Source: Caenorhabditis elegans
Taxonomy: Eukaryota > Nematoda > Chromadorea > Rhabditida > Rhabditidae
Length of the DNA: 64,000 nucleotides
Reading direction: 5' to 3'
Assembly: GCF_000002985.6 (NCBI RefSeq)
Contig: NC_003282.8
Span: 13,268,001-13,332,000, forward strand
A program made the position numbers and the translations under genes. Shown piece after piece: positions 45,131-55,879 of the stretch; within the stretch, counting starts at the first letter, position 1; each line of letters opens with the position of its first letter. The notes under the pieces are model-generated. The model did not search any database, had not been told where the DNA came from, and saw nothing but the letters and a program-made list of their open reading frames with translations.

Positions 45131-46429
45131 CCACCTTTAACAGTTATATTCGGTCCATTTTCTAACATACTCCACCTTCAAACTTATTTCGACTGTCTCT
45201 CTCTCTCTGTACTTTCAGTGAAACCGAAATCATAAATGTCACTGATAAGTAGAATGGTCTTATAAATGTCCTCTAGGTGTACTCTGCCGCCGTCTCACAG
45301 ACCTTTTTCTTTTTTCATTCAAATCGCCGCCTCGGCACACCAATTTTTCTTCTTCCGCCCAACAAGAAAAAACGAGAAAAAAAAAGATTTGGTCTCTGGA
45401 GAGAGGACACGTCCGCTCTGAAGCGACGCTGCTCTCACAATTTGCACAAATTGTTCCGTTTTCTTCTTCCACAACGGCACGTTTTTATTCTCCGAATTTT
45501 GGAGTTTTTCCAGTTGTTCTCTTGACTTATCATTTGTGTTATGGTTGCAGCAGAAACCCCTTGTTAGAGCGAGTAGACGTCTAGAGTCTATATCATGATA
45601 AATTCGAACATCTAGATTTGATTAGCTAACGAATAGAGATCTCATACTTCCTCGTCAGAAGCAGCATACATTTTTCTGAGAACTCGTTCTGTTCCTGCTC
45701 ACTTTGTAGTTTTTTGTTCCGGATTTTAATTTCGAAATTTGAAAAAAAAACTGAAGTTTTAGCACAACTTTGAACACAAAATATTGCTATTGCTTCTACA
45801 TTTGAGAACAAAAATTTAATGCATAAAATGGAAAATGAAAACGGATATTTAGTGTTTAACTTGCTAATATAATGTTAAAGAGCACATTAAAATTTTCAGA
45901 AAAAATTTCCTCAGAAATACCGAAAAAAGTTTAGTTTTGAAAGCTTTTTTCGGGTTCTTAACGTTTTTTTGTTGAAGTTTCCAGAAATACTTAGTAGTAT
46001 CTTGAAAGTTCATTAAAATTTTCGCTTCCAGCATAACGAAAATAAAAAACCAAAGTCTTCGACGATTTTTCTCTTAAACATTATATCACTCTTTGTAGGC
46101 TCAATTTTTCAATAATTTAGCTGTAATATTTTATTTTTTGAATCTCTTTTGCACTACCTAGAAGTTGACAGAAAAATCCAAATCTAGATGTTTGAAGTTC
46201 TCATCTCACTCAGGCATGCAATAGTCGGTTCAAAGTTTCCAATAATTTTTTATCAGTTCTTTGTAGGTTCCAATCTCTCTTGCATTAGCGTTCTTTGTTC
46301 CAAACCCTGACAGTTGTTCGTTATCAAACACACACAAAAATTTCTAGTGCAGCGTCAAGTGATACTGTCGCTCTCTAAATCATGGAAATATGAGAGACCC
46401 ATATAAATTCATATCAATCACGAAACGAG

Positions 46430-46520
46430 TGCGTGGCAAACGATAAGAGATTGTGTTCTGATGAAGCTTTATAGTCGGCTCTCAGTGGGCTGGGCACGAC
46501 ACTGATAAACACATCTGATA
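46430..46520. promoter_or_regulatory. GATA-type motifs in the unique region upstream of fat-1
   Basis: AACGATAAGAG (about 46,439-46,449) and ACTGATAAACA (about 46,501-46,511) match the WGATAR / TGATAA core bound by intestinal GATA factors such as ELT-2. fat-1 is expressed in intestine, which makes the match plausible. Such short motifs occur often by chance, so this is a candidate only. Confidence 0.35.
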
Positions 46521-46757
46521 TTTTTGCCGCTGCCGAGAAGCATAGCTTTCTGTAACTTTATTGTTTGTCGCTTTTCGTTCCGACTCTGCATAGAACGAGT
46601 CTTCCGCTTCCCTTGAGCCGTCATCTATACACCCAAACTAATCCATCTATAGAGGCATACATTCACTCTGCTGAGCAAGACTGCGGGCATGCATAACAAA
46701 AATGCTTCTCCGTTATTTTTCAGCTGCTCATCATGTGAAGGCTTTCATGAATGCTCT

Positions 46758-47000
46758 TAGGTCTCGCCGCACGGGCAACGAGTTACTGTAACTCGTGTCG
46801 ATTTACGGGCCGTTATTTCATCATTTTTTTTTCTAAATTAAATTTTGAATTTAAATTAAGAATACAAAAATAGGCATTATTTTTCGATTTTTTATTTTAA
46901 TTAAAATTTAATTTGGAAAAGTATAATATGATGAAATATTTAGCTGCCCGAAAATCGACACGAGTTACAGTATCTAGTTGCCCGCGTGGCGAGACCTATG
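46758..47000. repeat. Inverted repeat with TAGGTCTCGCC ends, upstream of fat-1
   Basis: Arms 46,759-46,826 and 46,931-46,999 pair TTACTGTAACTCGTGTCGAT with its complement, plus GGGCAAC / GTTGCCC ends. The loop of about 100 bases is AT-rich. It lies about 0.65 kb before the fat-1 start. Confidence 0.8.
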
Positions 47001-47645
47001 CGCGTAAGATATGGCGAAATTGGCCAACTTCAAACAACTATGTAAAATAAATTTCACACGGCAATTCTTAATTTAAAGGTGGAGTAGCGAAATCTGGGAA
47101 ATATTTTTAAATTACTCCAAATTTGCCCCTGATTCCGAATATCTATGTCGAAAAATTCAAAAAAATTTCCCTGATTTTATATTTCGGCTGAAAATCGCGA
47201 TTTTCATTTCAAGCTGAAATATAAAATCAGGGAAATTTTGTCGAATTTTTTGACATAGATATTCGGAATCAGGGGCAAATTTGGAGTCATTTAAAAATAT
47301 TTCCCAGATTTCGCTACTCCACCTTTAATTGAAGTGCCAATTTTCGAGAAGTTACACGTGGAGTCAGAAAGTCCCATTTTGTTTTGATCTTCGAAAAATG
47401 CGGGAGAAGAGACGCAGACATCTCATCTGATTTCCAATGGTTGAGAGCGTGCTGACGTCACAATTTATATTCCGGCATTTTTCGTAGATCAAACCGCAAT
47501 GAGACTGGCTTACACCACGTGAAGTTACGCATTTTAATTTTCATTATCTATTTTTAAAACTAAAACCTTATATATTTCTGCCGTTTTCCTTTTTTCTCTC
47601 TCCATCATTCAAACTTTGAATTTCTAATTTTCAATAATTTCAGGT

Positions 47646-50606
47646 ATGGTCGCTCATTCCTCAGAAGGGTTATCCGCCACGGCTCCGGTCACCGGCGGAG
47701 ATGTTCTGGTTGATGCTCGTGCATCTCTTGAAGAAAAGGAGGCTCCACGTGATGTGAATGCAAACACTAAACAGGCCACCACTGAAGAGCCACGCATCCA
47801 ATTACCAACTGTGGATGCTTTCCGTCGTGCAATTCCAGCACACTGTTTCGAAAGAGATCTCGTTAAATCAATCAGATATTTGGTGCAAGACTTTGCGGCA
47901 CTCACAATTCTCTACTTTGCTCTTCCAGCTTTTGAGTACTTTGGATTGTTTGGTTACTTGGTTTGGAACATTTTTATGGGAGTTTTTGGATTCGCGTTGT
48001 TCGTCGTTGGACACGATTGTCTTCATGGATCATTCTCTGATAATCAGAATCTCAATGATTTCATTGGACATATCGCCTTCTCACCACTCTTCTCTCCATA
48101 CTTCCCATGGCAGAAAAGTCACAAGCTTCACCATGCTGTTAGTTTTTTAGTATGAACTCATGGTTCTGGGTTTTTGCTTAAACCGACTTTGAAAAAAAGG
48201 AAAAATTCCGAAAAAAAAATTATATCGAGTTGAATTGTTGATTTTGTCAAATTTTAAGTCGGAAGAAGAGCTGGCTTTTTTTGTTCAAAAAAACACGAAA
48301 AATGTGGTAATATTATTTGAAAAACGTTTTTTTGAGAAATTGATCAAAATTGCACTTTTGGAAAAAATGTGAAATTTATCAACTTTTCAGTATATCTGAT
48401 ATTGTCGTTTTTCTTTTCGTAAAAATGCGACAAATAATGTTTTAACGACAAAAAAAGCGAAAAAAATTCAAAAAAAAAACTCGAAATGATAAAAAGAGTT
48501 AAATTTGGATTTTTTTTTTTCACTTTTTTCGTGTTTTTGACCAAAAAAATTTCCGCTTCCGAAAAAAAAAACGGATTCAGATCTGCAGCAAGGCTGTCAT
48601 TTTTCGATTTTTCGATGTTTTTCGATGTTTTTCGGTGAAAATCGAAAAATCGAAAAATCAAAAAATTGATAATCGAAAATTTTTCGATTTTTCGATTTTC
48701 AAAAGTCGAAAAATCAAAAAAAAAATTGTTCAGAAAATTAACCATAAACTATGATTTTTTTATCTAATTTTGTTATATTGATAAAATAAACATTAAAATT
48801 TCTTCTAAAAGGAAGAATAACGGCCAAAATATTAGGCTAATTTTTGAAAAATCGAAAAAACGAAAAACGAAAAATTTTCGTTTTTCGATTTTCTGAAAAA
48901 AATCAAAAAACCGACACCGTTGCTGCAGAGCAGCTACTACAACTTGAAAAAGTTTACAAATTTGGAGATTTTTTCAAAATTTGGCTCTTTTTTCAGAAAT
49001 TTCACCCGCAAGAAGTCGCGCCAAAAAAAATCCGCAAACTCTACTCCTATGAATGTTCAAATTAAATTTTAAAAAACCCCCAAATTTGCAGTTCACCAAC
49101 CACATTGACAAAGATCATGGACACGTGTGGATTCAGGATAAGGATTGGGAAGCAATGCCATCATGGAAAAGATGGTTCAATCCAATTCCATTCTCTGGAT
49201 GGCTTAAATGGTTCCCAGTGTACACTTTATTCGGTTTCTGTGATGGATCTCACTTCTGGCCATACTCTTCACTTTTTGTTCGTAACTCTGAACGTGTTCA
49301 ATGTGTAATCTCTGGAATCTGTTGCTGTGTGTGTGCATATATTGCTCTAACAATTGCTGGATCATATTCCAATTGGTTCTGGTACTATTGGGTTCCACTT
49401 TCTTTCTTCGGATTGATGCTCGTCATTGTTACCTATTTGCAACATGTCGATGATGTCGCTGAGGTGAGAGAAATTTGAAAAATTATGCATTTTTTTCTAA
49501 AATTGACAAATTAAAATTTCTGAGAAGGTGATCGAAATTGTTGAAAAATGTCGAAATTGGTTAAAAAAATGTGATCAATTTTTTTTGTCAATTTCAGACA
49601 TTTTTCAACAATTTCGATTTTCGGATAATTAAAAAAATTTTCCGATTTTTCGAAAAAAAATTCGAAAAAAACTGAGAATATTCGGCATTTTCTCCTTTTT
49701 GAAAAAATTATATTTAAACAAAATTATATTTTAAAAAATTGAATCTTACTGTAAATTTTCTAAACATTTTTTTCGATTTTACGAAAAATCAAAAAAAATT
49801 TTTTTTTTTTTCATTTTTCGATTTTCCCTGCAAAAAAAAAACGAGAAAATCGGGCAAAAATGCCGATAATTGGTTATTTTACACGTTTTTCGGTTGAAAA
49901 AATACTGGAAAAGGTGTGAAATCACCCATTTTAGCGAGAAACTTTGGAATCCTGAAAGAATATGAATTCACGCTTGTCCTCGTGGAGTACACGAGTTCGT
50001 AAATCTACACAATTCTTAAAGGGACATATACTTATGAAAATGGACTAAAAATGTCGAAAATAAAAAAAAATTACTATTATTTTTCGACTTAAAAAAAAAA
50101 TAAATAACCCCAATAGGGCTGGAAATTTTCGCTTTTTTTTGAAACATCACAAGAATCAAGAAAAAGTGTTAATTTTTTTTGGTTTTTTGGGAAGAAAAAC
50201 GTAGTTTTTCGGGTTCAAAAAAAAGTTATCTGAAATATGAAAAAAAAAGATGAATTTTCAGGTGTACGAGGCTGATGAATGGAGCTTCGTCCGTGGACAA
50301 ACCCAAACCATCGATCGTTACTATGGACTCGGATTGGACACAACGATGCACCATATCACAGACGGACACGTTGCCCATCACTTCTTCAACAAAATCCCAC
50401 ATTACCATCTCATCGAAGCAACCGAAGGTGTCAAAAAGGTCTTGGAGCCGTTGTCCGACACCCAATACGGGTACAAATCTCAAGTGAACTACGATTTCTT
50501 TGCCCGTTTCCTGTGGTTCAACTACAAGCTCGACTATCTCGTTCACAAGACCGCCGGAATCATGCAATTCCGAACAACTCTCGAGGAGAAGGCAAAGGCC
50601 AAGTAA
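47646..50606 (+). CDS. fat-1: Omega-3 fatty-acid desaturase
   Basis: Three exons: 47646-48137, 49092-49463 and 50262-50606 (402 aa). The start MVAHSSEGLSATAPVTGG and the whole protein match FAT-1, the worm desaturase that inserts a double bond at the omega-3 position of 18- and 20-carbon fatty acids. It is an endoplasmic-reticulum membrane enzyme. The di-iron histidine boxes are HDCLH at 123-127, HKLHH at 159-163 and HVAHH at 324-328. Hydrophobic stretches flank the boxes, and the C-terminus ends EEKAKAK, a basic tail that may aid ER retention. The ATG follows a TTTCAG acceptor by two bases, so the transcript is probably trans-spliced. The last intron lies at the same codon as in fat-2, whereas intron 1 (after KLHHA) is not shared. 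No frame change was seen. Confidence 0.98.
48596..48920. repeat. CGATTTTTCGA fold-back in fat-1 intron 1
   Basis: The left part (48,598-48,720) with GTCATTTTTCGATTTTTCGA and the right part (48,840-48,915) with complementary TCGAAAAA and CCGACACC blocks pair across about 320 bases. It is the same type as 6290-6737 and 8348-8660. Confidence 0.6.
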
Positions 50607-52157
50607 AAGAATATCCCGTGCCGTTCTAGAGTACAACAACAACTTCTGCGTTTTCACCGGTTTTGCTCTAATTGCAATTTTTCTTTGTTCTATATATATT
50701 TTTTTGCTTTTTAATTTTATTCTCTCTAAAAAACTTCTACTTTTCAGTGCGTTGAATGCATAAAGCCATAACTCTTTTTTTTTCTAAATGATAATGAACT
50801 TTATCATCACTACACAGGTTTGCCGCAATTGACGGTCTGATTGCACTTTGTCCTGAGATGTCTGTGCTGCTTCACACTGTCGCATCTTCCGACTGATTAT
50901 GAACGTTATCATACCATTTTCATTGGGGTCATTGATAGTTCTTTGCTTCCCGATTTCTTCTAGTTTAAACATTTGGATTCTGGTGTTGTTTTTTTAATTT
51001 CTTTGTTGTTGTAGCATTGTAGTTTGTTTTTCTTTGGACATTGATCTAGATCAGACATCTGAAGGCGTTTTGCAGGAACTTATTTAGTAGTACTGTAGAA
51101 TGATAAGCAACATATTAGAGGATCACTACAGTTCTGTGAATGCGTATTGCACGACATATTTGACGAGCAAAATATCTCGTAGCGAAAACTACAGTAATTG
51201 ACTACTGTAGCGCTTGTGTCGATTTACGGGCTCGATTTTCGAAAATATTTTTGTTTTCGAATTTTGAATGAGATTTTCAGTTTTTCTTATGTTAGTATTT
51301 TTTTTGTCTTTTCTATGAAAAATTGTAAATCGCATTCGAAATTAGATTTAAAAAAATTTTCGAAAATCGAGCCCGTAAATCGACACAAGCGCTACATTGC
51401 CCATTTATAGAGTTACTGTAGTTGGATATTTTGCGCGTCAGATATGTTGTGCAATCGGCATTCTCAGAATTTAGTAATTCCGTAATATGGTTTAATATCT
51501 TTACTGATCAGCAGGAGTTCAACGGAGCGCGATTGCGACTTTTTGTAAATTCACATTATTTATATTATTGTTTTAGACTAGGTAGCAAAAATCGAGGTTA
51601 CCACGACACTTCTATATTAAAAAAGATTCCATTTTAGTTTAGTGTCCTCTGGTTATCTAGAAAATTAAAAAAAACAATATCGATTAGGAATTGAGGAATA
51701 TTTAGAAAACTAGAAGTGGCACGTGGTGTCAGAGAGTCTCATTTGGGCTTGATCTACTTAGATCTACAAAAATGCGGGAGAAGAGACGCAGAGTTCTCAA
51801 CTGATTTCGCATGGTTAAGAACGTGGTGACGTCACATTTTTTTGAGCGAAAATTCCCGCATTTTTTGTAGATCAAGCCGTAATGAGACAGCCTGGCACCA
51901 TGTGAAGTGGTAGCGAAAAGTTTCCGATTTCCAAATCATAACAATTTATTTAGTGACGCAACTTTAAAAAAAACTTGAAAAAAAATTTACAAATGTACAG
52001 AAATAAATTAAATTTTTCGCGTCAAAAACAAGAAAGAATCAATTCTTATCGCAAAGGTCAATCAATCAATAATCAAAATCAATAAATCAATAAGAAGAAA
52101 ATGAATTCATTAATCGATAATTCAATCTTCAAAGTGATCGATTTGAATTGAAAACAA
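50607..52157. other. Spacer between fat-1 and the phosphatase-like pseudogene
   Basis: Positions 50,607-51,060 are unique and hold the fat-1 3' UTR. Positions 51,123-51,490 are a GCGTATTGCACGACA-family fold-back with CTACTGTAG and GTCGATTTACGGGCTCG arms. Positions 51,719-51,906 are a CACGTG-type palindromic unit with AAAATGCGGGA. No gene was found. Confidence 0.6.
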
Positions 52158-53829
52158 ATGAGTTCAAATTCTTCGAATTCTTCAAATCAGAAATTCAGCA
52201 AATGATGCTCCAAGGTAAGTGAAACTTCAGATGGTCCTTTAAAATGCCTACCTATTCAGAAAACTACCATTGAACTGGCTTCGGAAGCTAACAATTGGTA
52301 TATCACGGAGGCCGATGAGAAGGGATTCAAGCTCACCGATATAATCAAGAAACTTCTGAAGCCTGGATTTTCGAGAGCCATTCCGTTTGACGTAAGTACA
52401 TGCATGCCTGCCTGCCTACATGCCTTCCCATTGTCTATTTCAATCAACAGCCTCATCCCTGCCTACCTTATCGAAGCCTGTCTACGTGCCTACCTACCTA
52501 TCTATTGCCTAGATGCCTCGCCTCTGCCTGTCTGCGTTTCTCCACCTGTCTCTGTCTACCTGTCTGCCTACTTGCCTCCATGCCTACCTACATTCCTAAT
52601 AGATATTTTTCCAGGAAAAAGAGATCCATGTCTTGTTGACACGTGTCTTCAAGTACTACACAACTCCATCGAAGACTGGACCATCTGCTTCAGCATCTGC
52701 AACCACATCTCTGAGCCCTGCAAAACCGGCGGCAAATGCTCTTTAGGAACTTCAAGCCCCGGTCAACATTTGTGGAGATACCCACGGGCAGTACAACGAC
52801 TTGCTTCGTATTTTCAACGCAAGTTATCTATTCACCTGCCTGCCTACCAGCCGCATTTTTTCTAAAATTTTCTTCCTATTCAGGCATGCGGAGCCGCGAC
52901 AAAAACTCAATACCTCTTCCTCGGGGACTACGTGGATCGTGGCAATCACTCGTTGGAAGTCATTATGCTTCTCTTCTCATTCAAATTGGCATTGCCAAAA
53001 AAGATGCATTTGTTGAGAGGAAATCATGAGTTGAAGGCCATCAACAAGTAAGTTTATATCAGTAGACCTATCACAATAAACTTGTATAATTTTCAGAAAC
53101 TACGGCTTCCACACGGAGCTCAAGAAGCGTTTCCAAACATAAGCAGTGTATGATTCGCATTACAATCACTTCAATCAAGTCTTCTCGTACATGCCTCTGT
53201 GTGCAATCATCTCCAAACGTATTCTCTGCATGCATGGGGGAATTTCTCAACATTTGAAGTCTCTCGATGACATTCGTGCAATCCCATTGCCACTAAAAAC
53301 TGCAAAGTCTCATGTGAGTTTCCGCCGAAATACACGCCTTTGTCGGAATATCGTTAGTTTGTGCTTTTCATCAACTTGACACAATTTTAGCCTCTCGCTT
53401 GTGACTTGTTGTGGGCTGACCCGGAGAAAGCTGCAAATGACTTTGAGCCAAACAAGATCCGTGCAATCTCGCACATCTTTGGAAAAAAGGAGGTTGATGA
53501 TTTGTGCATGAGATTGGATATCGATTTGATTGTTAGAGCCCATCAGGTTCGTCGTTTTTAATAGCTCAATTTGTACGGGTGCTCTATTAACTAGAATTAT
53601 TTTCCAGGTAGTCGAGTACGGCTACGCATTCTTCGCCGATCGTCGACTCATCACCGTCTTCTCGGCATCTCGTTATCAAATTGAGCTCTGCAATTATGCA
53701 GCTGTTGTGGTGGTCAACAAGATGTTTGAACTGAGCTTTGTTCAGCTCAAACCCGAAGATTTCGAAGTTCGACGTAATGAGTGTGATGATGCTGTCAAGG
53801 AACAGACGACTTCAAATGTTCCTCATTGA
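52158..53829 (+). pseudogene. Protein phosphatase 1 catalytic-subunit-like gene with three internal stops
   Basis: Seven exons are recoverable: 52158-52214, 52260-52391, 52615-52818, 52884-53047, 53097-53313, 53391-53546 and 53608-53829. They keep one frame throughout except for TGA at 52,203-52,205, TAG at 52,744-52,746 and TAA at 53,140-53,142. PP1/PP2A motifs remain: [36 protein letters not shown] and RAHQVVEYGYAF. So the metal-binding and phosphate-binding residues are largely intact. Intron 3 would use a GC donor (GCAAGT), a rare but accepted type. An AATAAA is at 53,851-53,856, 22 bases past the stop. It resembles the large worm family of diverged PP1-like phosphatases, many male-germline expressed. 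Intact splice sites and a single frame suggest the damage is recent. The first exon is the least certain. Confidence 0.85.
52395..52605 (+). repeat. CCTG/CCTA-rich imperfect tandem repeat in a pseudogene intron
   Basis: Repeated four- and eight-base steps of CCTGCCTACCTGCC type fill most of the intron between pseudogene exons 2 and 3. A short patch of the same motif (CACCTGCCTGCCTACC) lies in the next intron, at about 52,834-52,849. The motif is absent elsewhere in the window. Confidence 0.85.
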
Positions 53830-55879
53830 ACTTTTGGCTTTCGGAATTTGAATAAAGTGGTTTTGCGTGAACTTGGGAATGTATCACATTTTTCAAAACA
53901 ATTTGTTAACTGGCAAACTGATTAGTACATATATTCACTCTGGAACAACTCTGGAATAACTCAGCTGCTTTTTTCCGGCAAATCGGCAAACCGACAAACC
54001 GGCAATTTGCCGGTATTGAAAATTTCCGGCAAATAGGCAAACCAGCAAATTGGCGATTTGCAAAATTTGTCGACAAATCAATTTGCCGAACGACAATTGC
54101 TGCTCACCCCTGCATAATATATTATGTTTAGAGGGGGTTTTTTGGGCCAATTTCGGAAAGATTTTTAAAATGGAAAAACTAGGCCACTGATTTTTTTCGG
54201 TTTTTTTTGAAAACATAAAAGATTTCATGGAGCGTTCAAGAGTTTATCTTGAAAATTATTAAAAATCAGTTGAAAGTTCAATCGTGACAGCAAAATTTGG
54301 TAATTTCTTAGAAATCTGTTCTACAAAAGTCTAAAATCTTTTTTTTTGAGGAGCGAATCATTAAAAAAACAGTGAAGAGAAAACTCGGCCACCGATTTTT
54401 ATTTGTTTTTGCTTTCCTCGACCACATCGCAACTTTTAAAAAGATCTCTGCAACATGGTTGATTATTTGATCAATTTTTCGAAAAAAAAAACGTCTATCC
54501 ATCCGGGTGCTATCTGCGTCTCTTTGTCTCTATATCTCTCACTCAAACTTTTCATACTCATCACAAAAAGTGCACCTATTCTTTGATGTCTATGACCTCT
54601 CAAATCTCAACACTATCTCACAAGGGCAAAGGACATTACGTGTCAGTGTGCTGGCTAGAGATACGGAAAGGAGCGGGGAGCGGGACATGGTTTCGTAGAA
54701 TAAATCACGCCATATTGTGCGGTGGTCTCTTACGAGGAACTGGTGAGAGAGAGAAAGAGGGAAGAGAAGAATAAGAATAAGAGAGGAAATGAGAAAGGAA
54801 ATATACCTCCTCTTTTTTTATTATTAGAATCACTTTCAGATAGACATTGTGTCTGAAATTTTTTGTGTGCACTTTTCTTTTCCTATTTAAGATTTTATAA
54901 TTTTTCCATCTGGAGAGTTATTTTTAAAAATGAGTTTTATTTATGTAGCTTGACTCTAAATTTCAATTTTATTCCTAAAAAAAAATTAAATTTTGCTGCT
55001 GTTCAAAATCTTCCCATTATAAAGTCCAAAAATCTAGGTTTTTGTTACGCGGCCGCGAAATTCCGGAAACTCGACCATCTTGAGTCTTCTTTTTTTTTCG
55101 AAAAAGGGTTCAGTGAAGTTATAAAATATTATTATTCGATCTTTTTTGGCGCTTTTCAGAAATTTTGAAAAATATTTCCAGGCGAAGGAGAAAATTTCAC
55201 TTTAATTGAAAAATGATAATTTTTTTAGAACGAATCTTCCGAAATTTACTTTATTTCTTTAAAAAAAATATTAACGCGAAATCCCGCAAATGTGTGTCAC
55301 TACGTGGCCGTAAAAAAGAGAAAACTCGGCCACTCTCGTAAAATGAAAACGGAGCATTTTCTAAGACATTAACTTCGAAAAGAAAAATTATTTTCAGAAA
55401 ATTTTAGACATCCTTCAGACAAGCTTAGATAAGCTTCAAAATGACCTGTTTTTTTTTGTAAAAAAATCTAGTTGTGAAAAACTCGGCCACCAAATTTTTT
55501 TCGCGGCCTGTCGCATTTTTAGAAATAAATGGATATTTTTTTTAAAGAAAAGAAACTTCAAAAATTAATTGTTTTGTTCAAAATATAAATTTTTAGAAAA
55601 TTTGCAATTTGCTTCCAAAAATTATAGAATACTGCGTGAGATTTCACCACGTAGCGCCGTGCTCATGGTGCAACGTTGGGTTCCAGCTCTTTTCTTTTCA
55701 TAATTTTCCTAGTCTTTTTTTTGTCTTTTTTCGTTATCAAATTTGCGCGTAAAATGTGATGTGATGCTGGGAAGTTATGCATACATTGGCCCAATGCACC
55801 ATATTTCACGCGCAAACTCCTTGGCACAATTCCTTCCAATCCCATTAAATTTTGCAGTAAAACTTGGCCCCCGACGAAG
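53830..55879. other. Spacer upstream of fat-2
   Basis: 53,970-54,105 is a CGGCAAATCGGCAAACCG repeat patch. AAACTCGGCCACC occurs three to four times between 54,180 and 55,490 as a dispersed short repeat. Positions 54,480-54,860 are unique and less AT-rich, and may be regulatory. Positions 55,640-55,879 hold the immediate fat-2 upstream region, with an inverted motif at 55,739-55,816. No gene was found. Confidence 0.55.
55739..55816. promoter_or_regulatory. Inverted motif just upstream of fat-2
   Basis: TTTGCGCGTAAAATGTG (55,741-55,757) and CATATTTCACGCGCAAA (55,800-55,816) form an inverted pair with two mismatches, about 43 bases apart. Between them lies CATTGGCCCAATG, a palindrome with two CCAAT-type sites back to back. 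The pair ends about 64 bases before the fat-2 ATG. It resembles a two-sided binding site or a hairpin in the leader. Function is unknown. Confidence 0.4.

Larger units (their letters stand above)
42707..47645. other. ~4.9-kb spacer upstream of fat-1
   Basis: No gene was found. It holds the inverted repeat at 42,990-43,278, a second copy of the csn-6 intron fold-back (44,655-45,130) and a fold-back at 46,758-47,000. An AAATCAGGG-family unit lies at 47,076-47,327, with a CACGTG-ended unit at 47,356-47,523. Two stretches, 43,830-44,300 and 45,150-46,740, are free of these repeats and less AT-rich, and probably contain the fat-1 control region and 5' leader. Confidence 0.6.

Noticed and set aside
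52203..52205. TGA in the PP1-like gene read as selenocysteine
   Set aside because: The other two interruptions are TAG and TAA, the position is outside the catalytic core, and there is no hairpin element after the stop that I can see. Decay is simpler.
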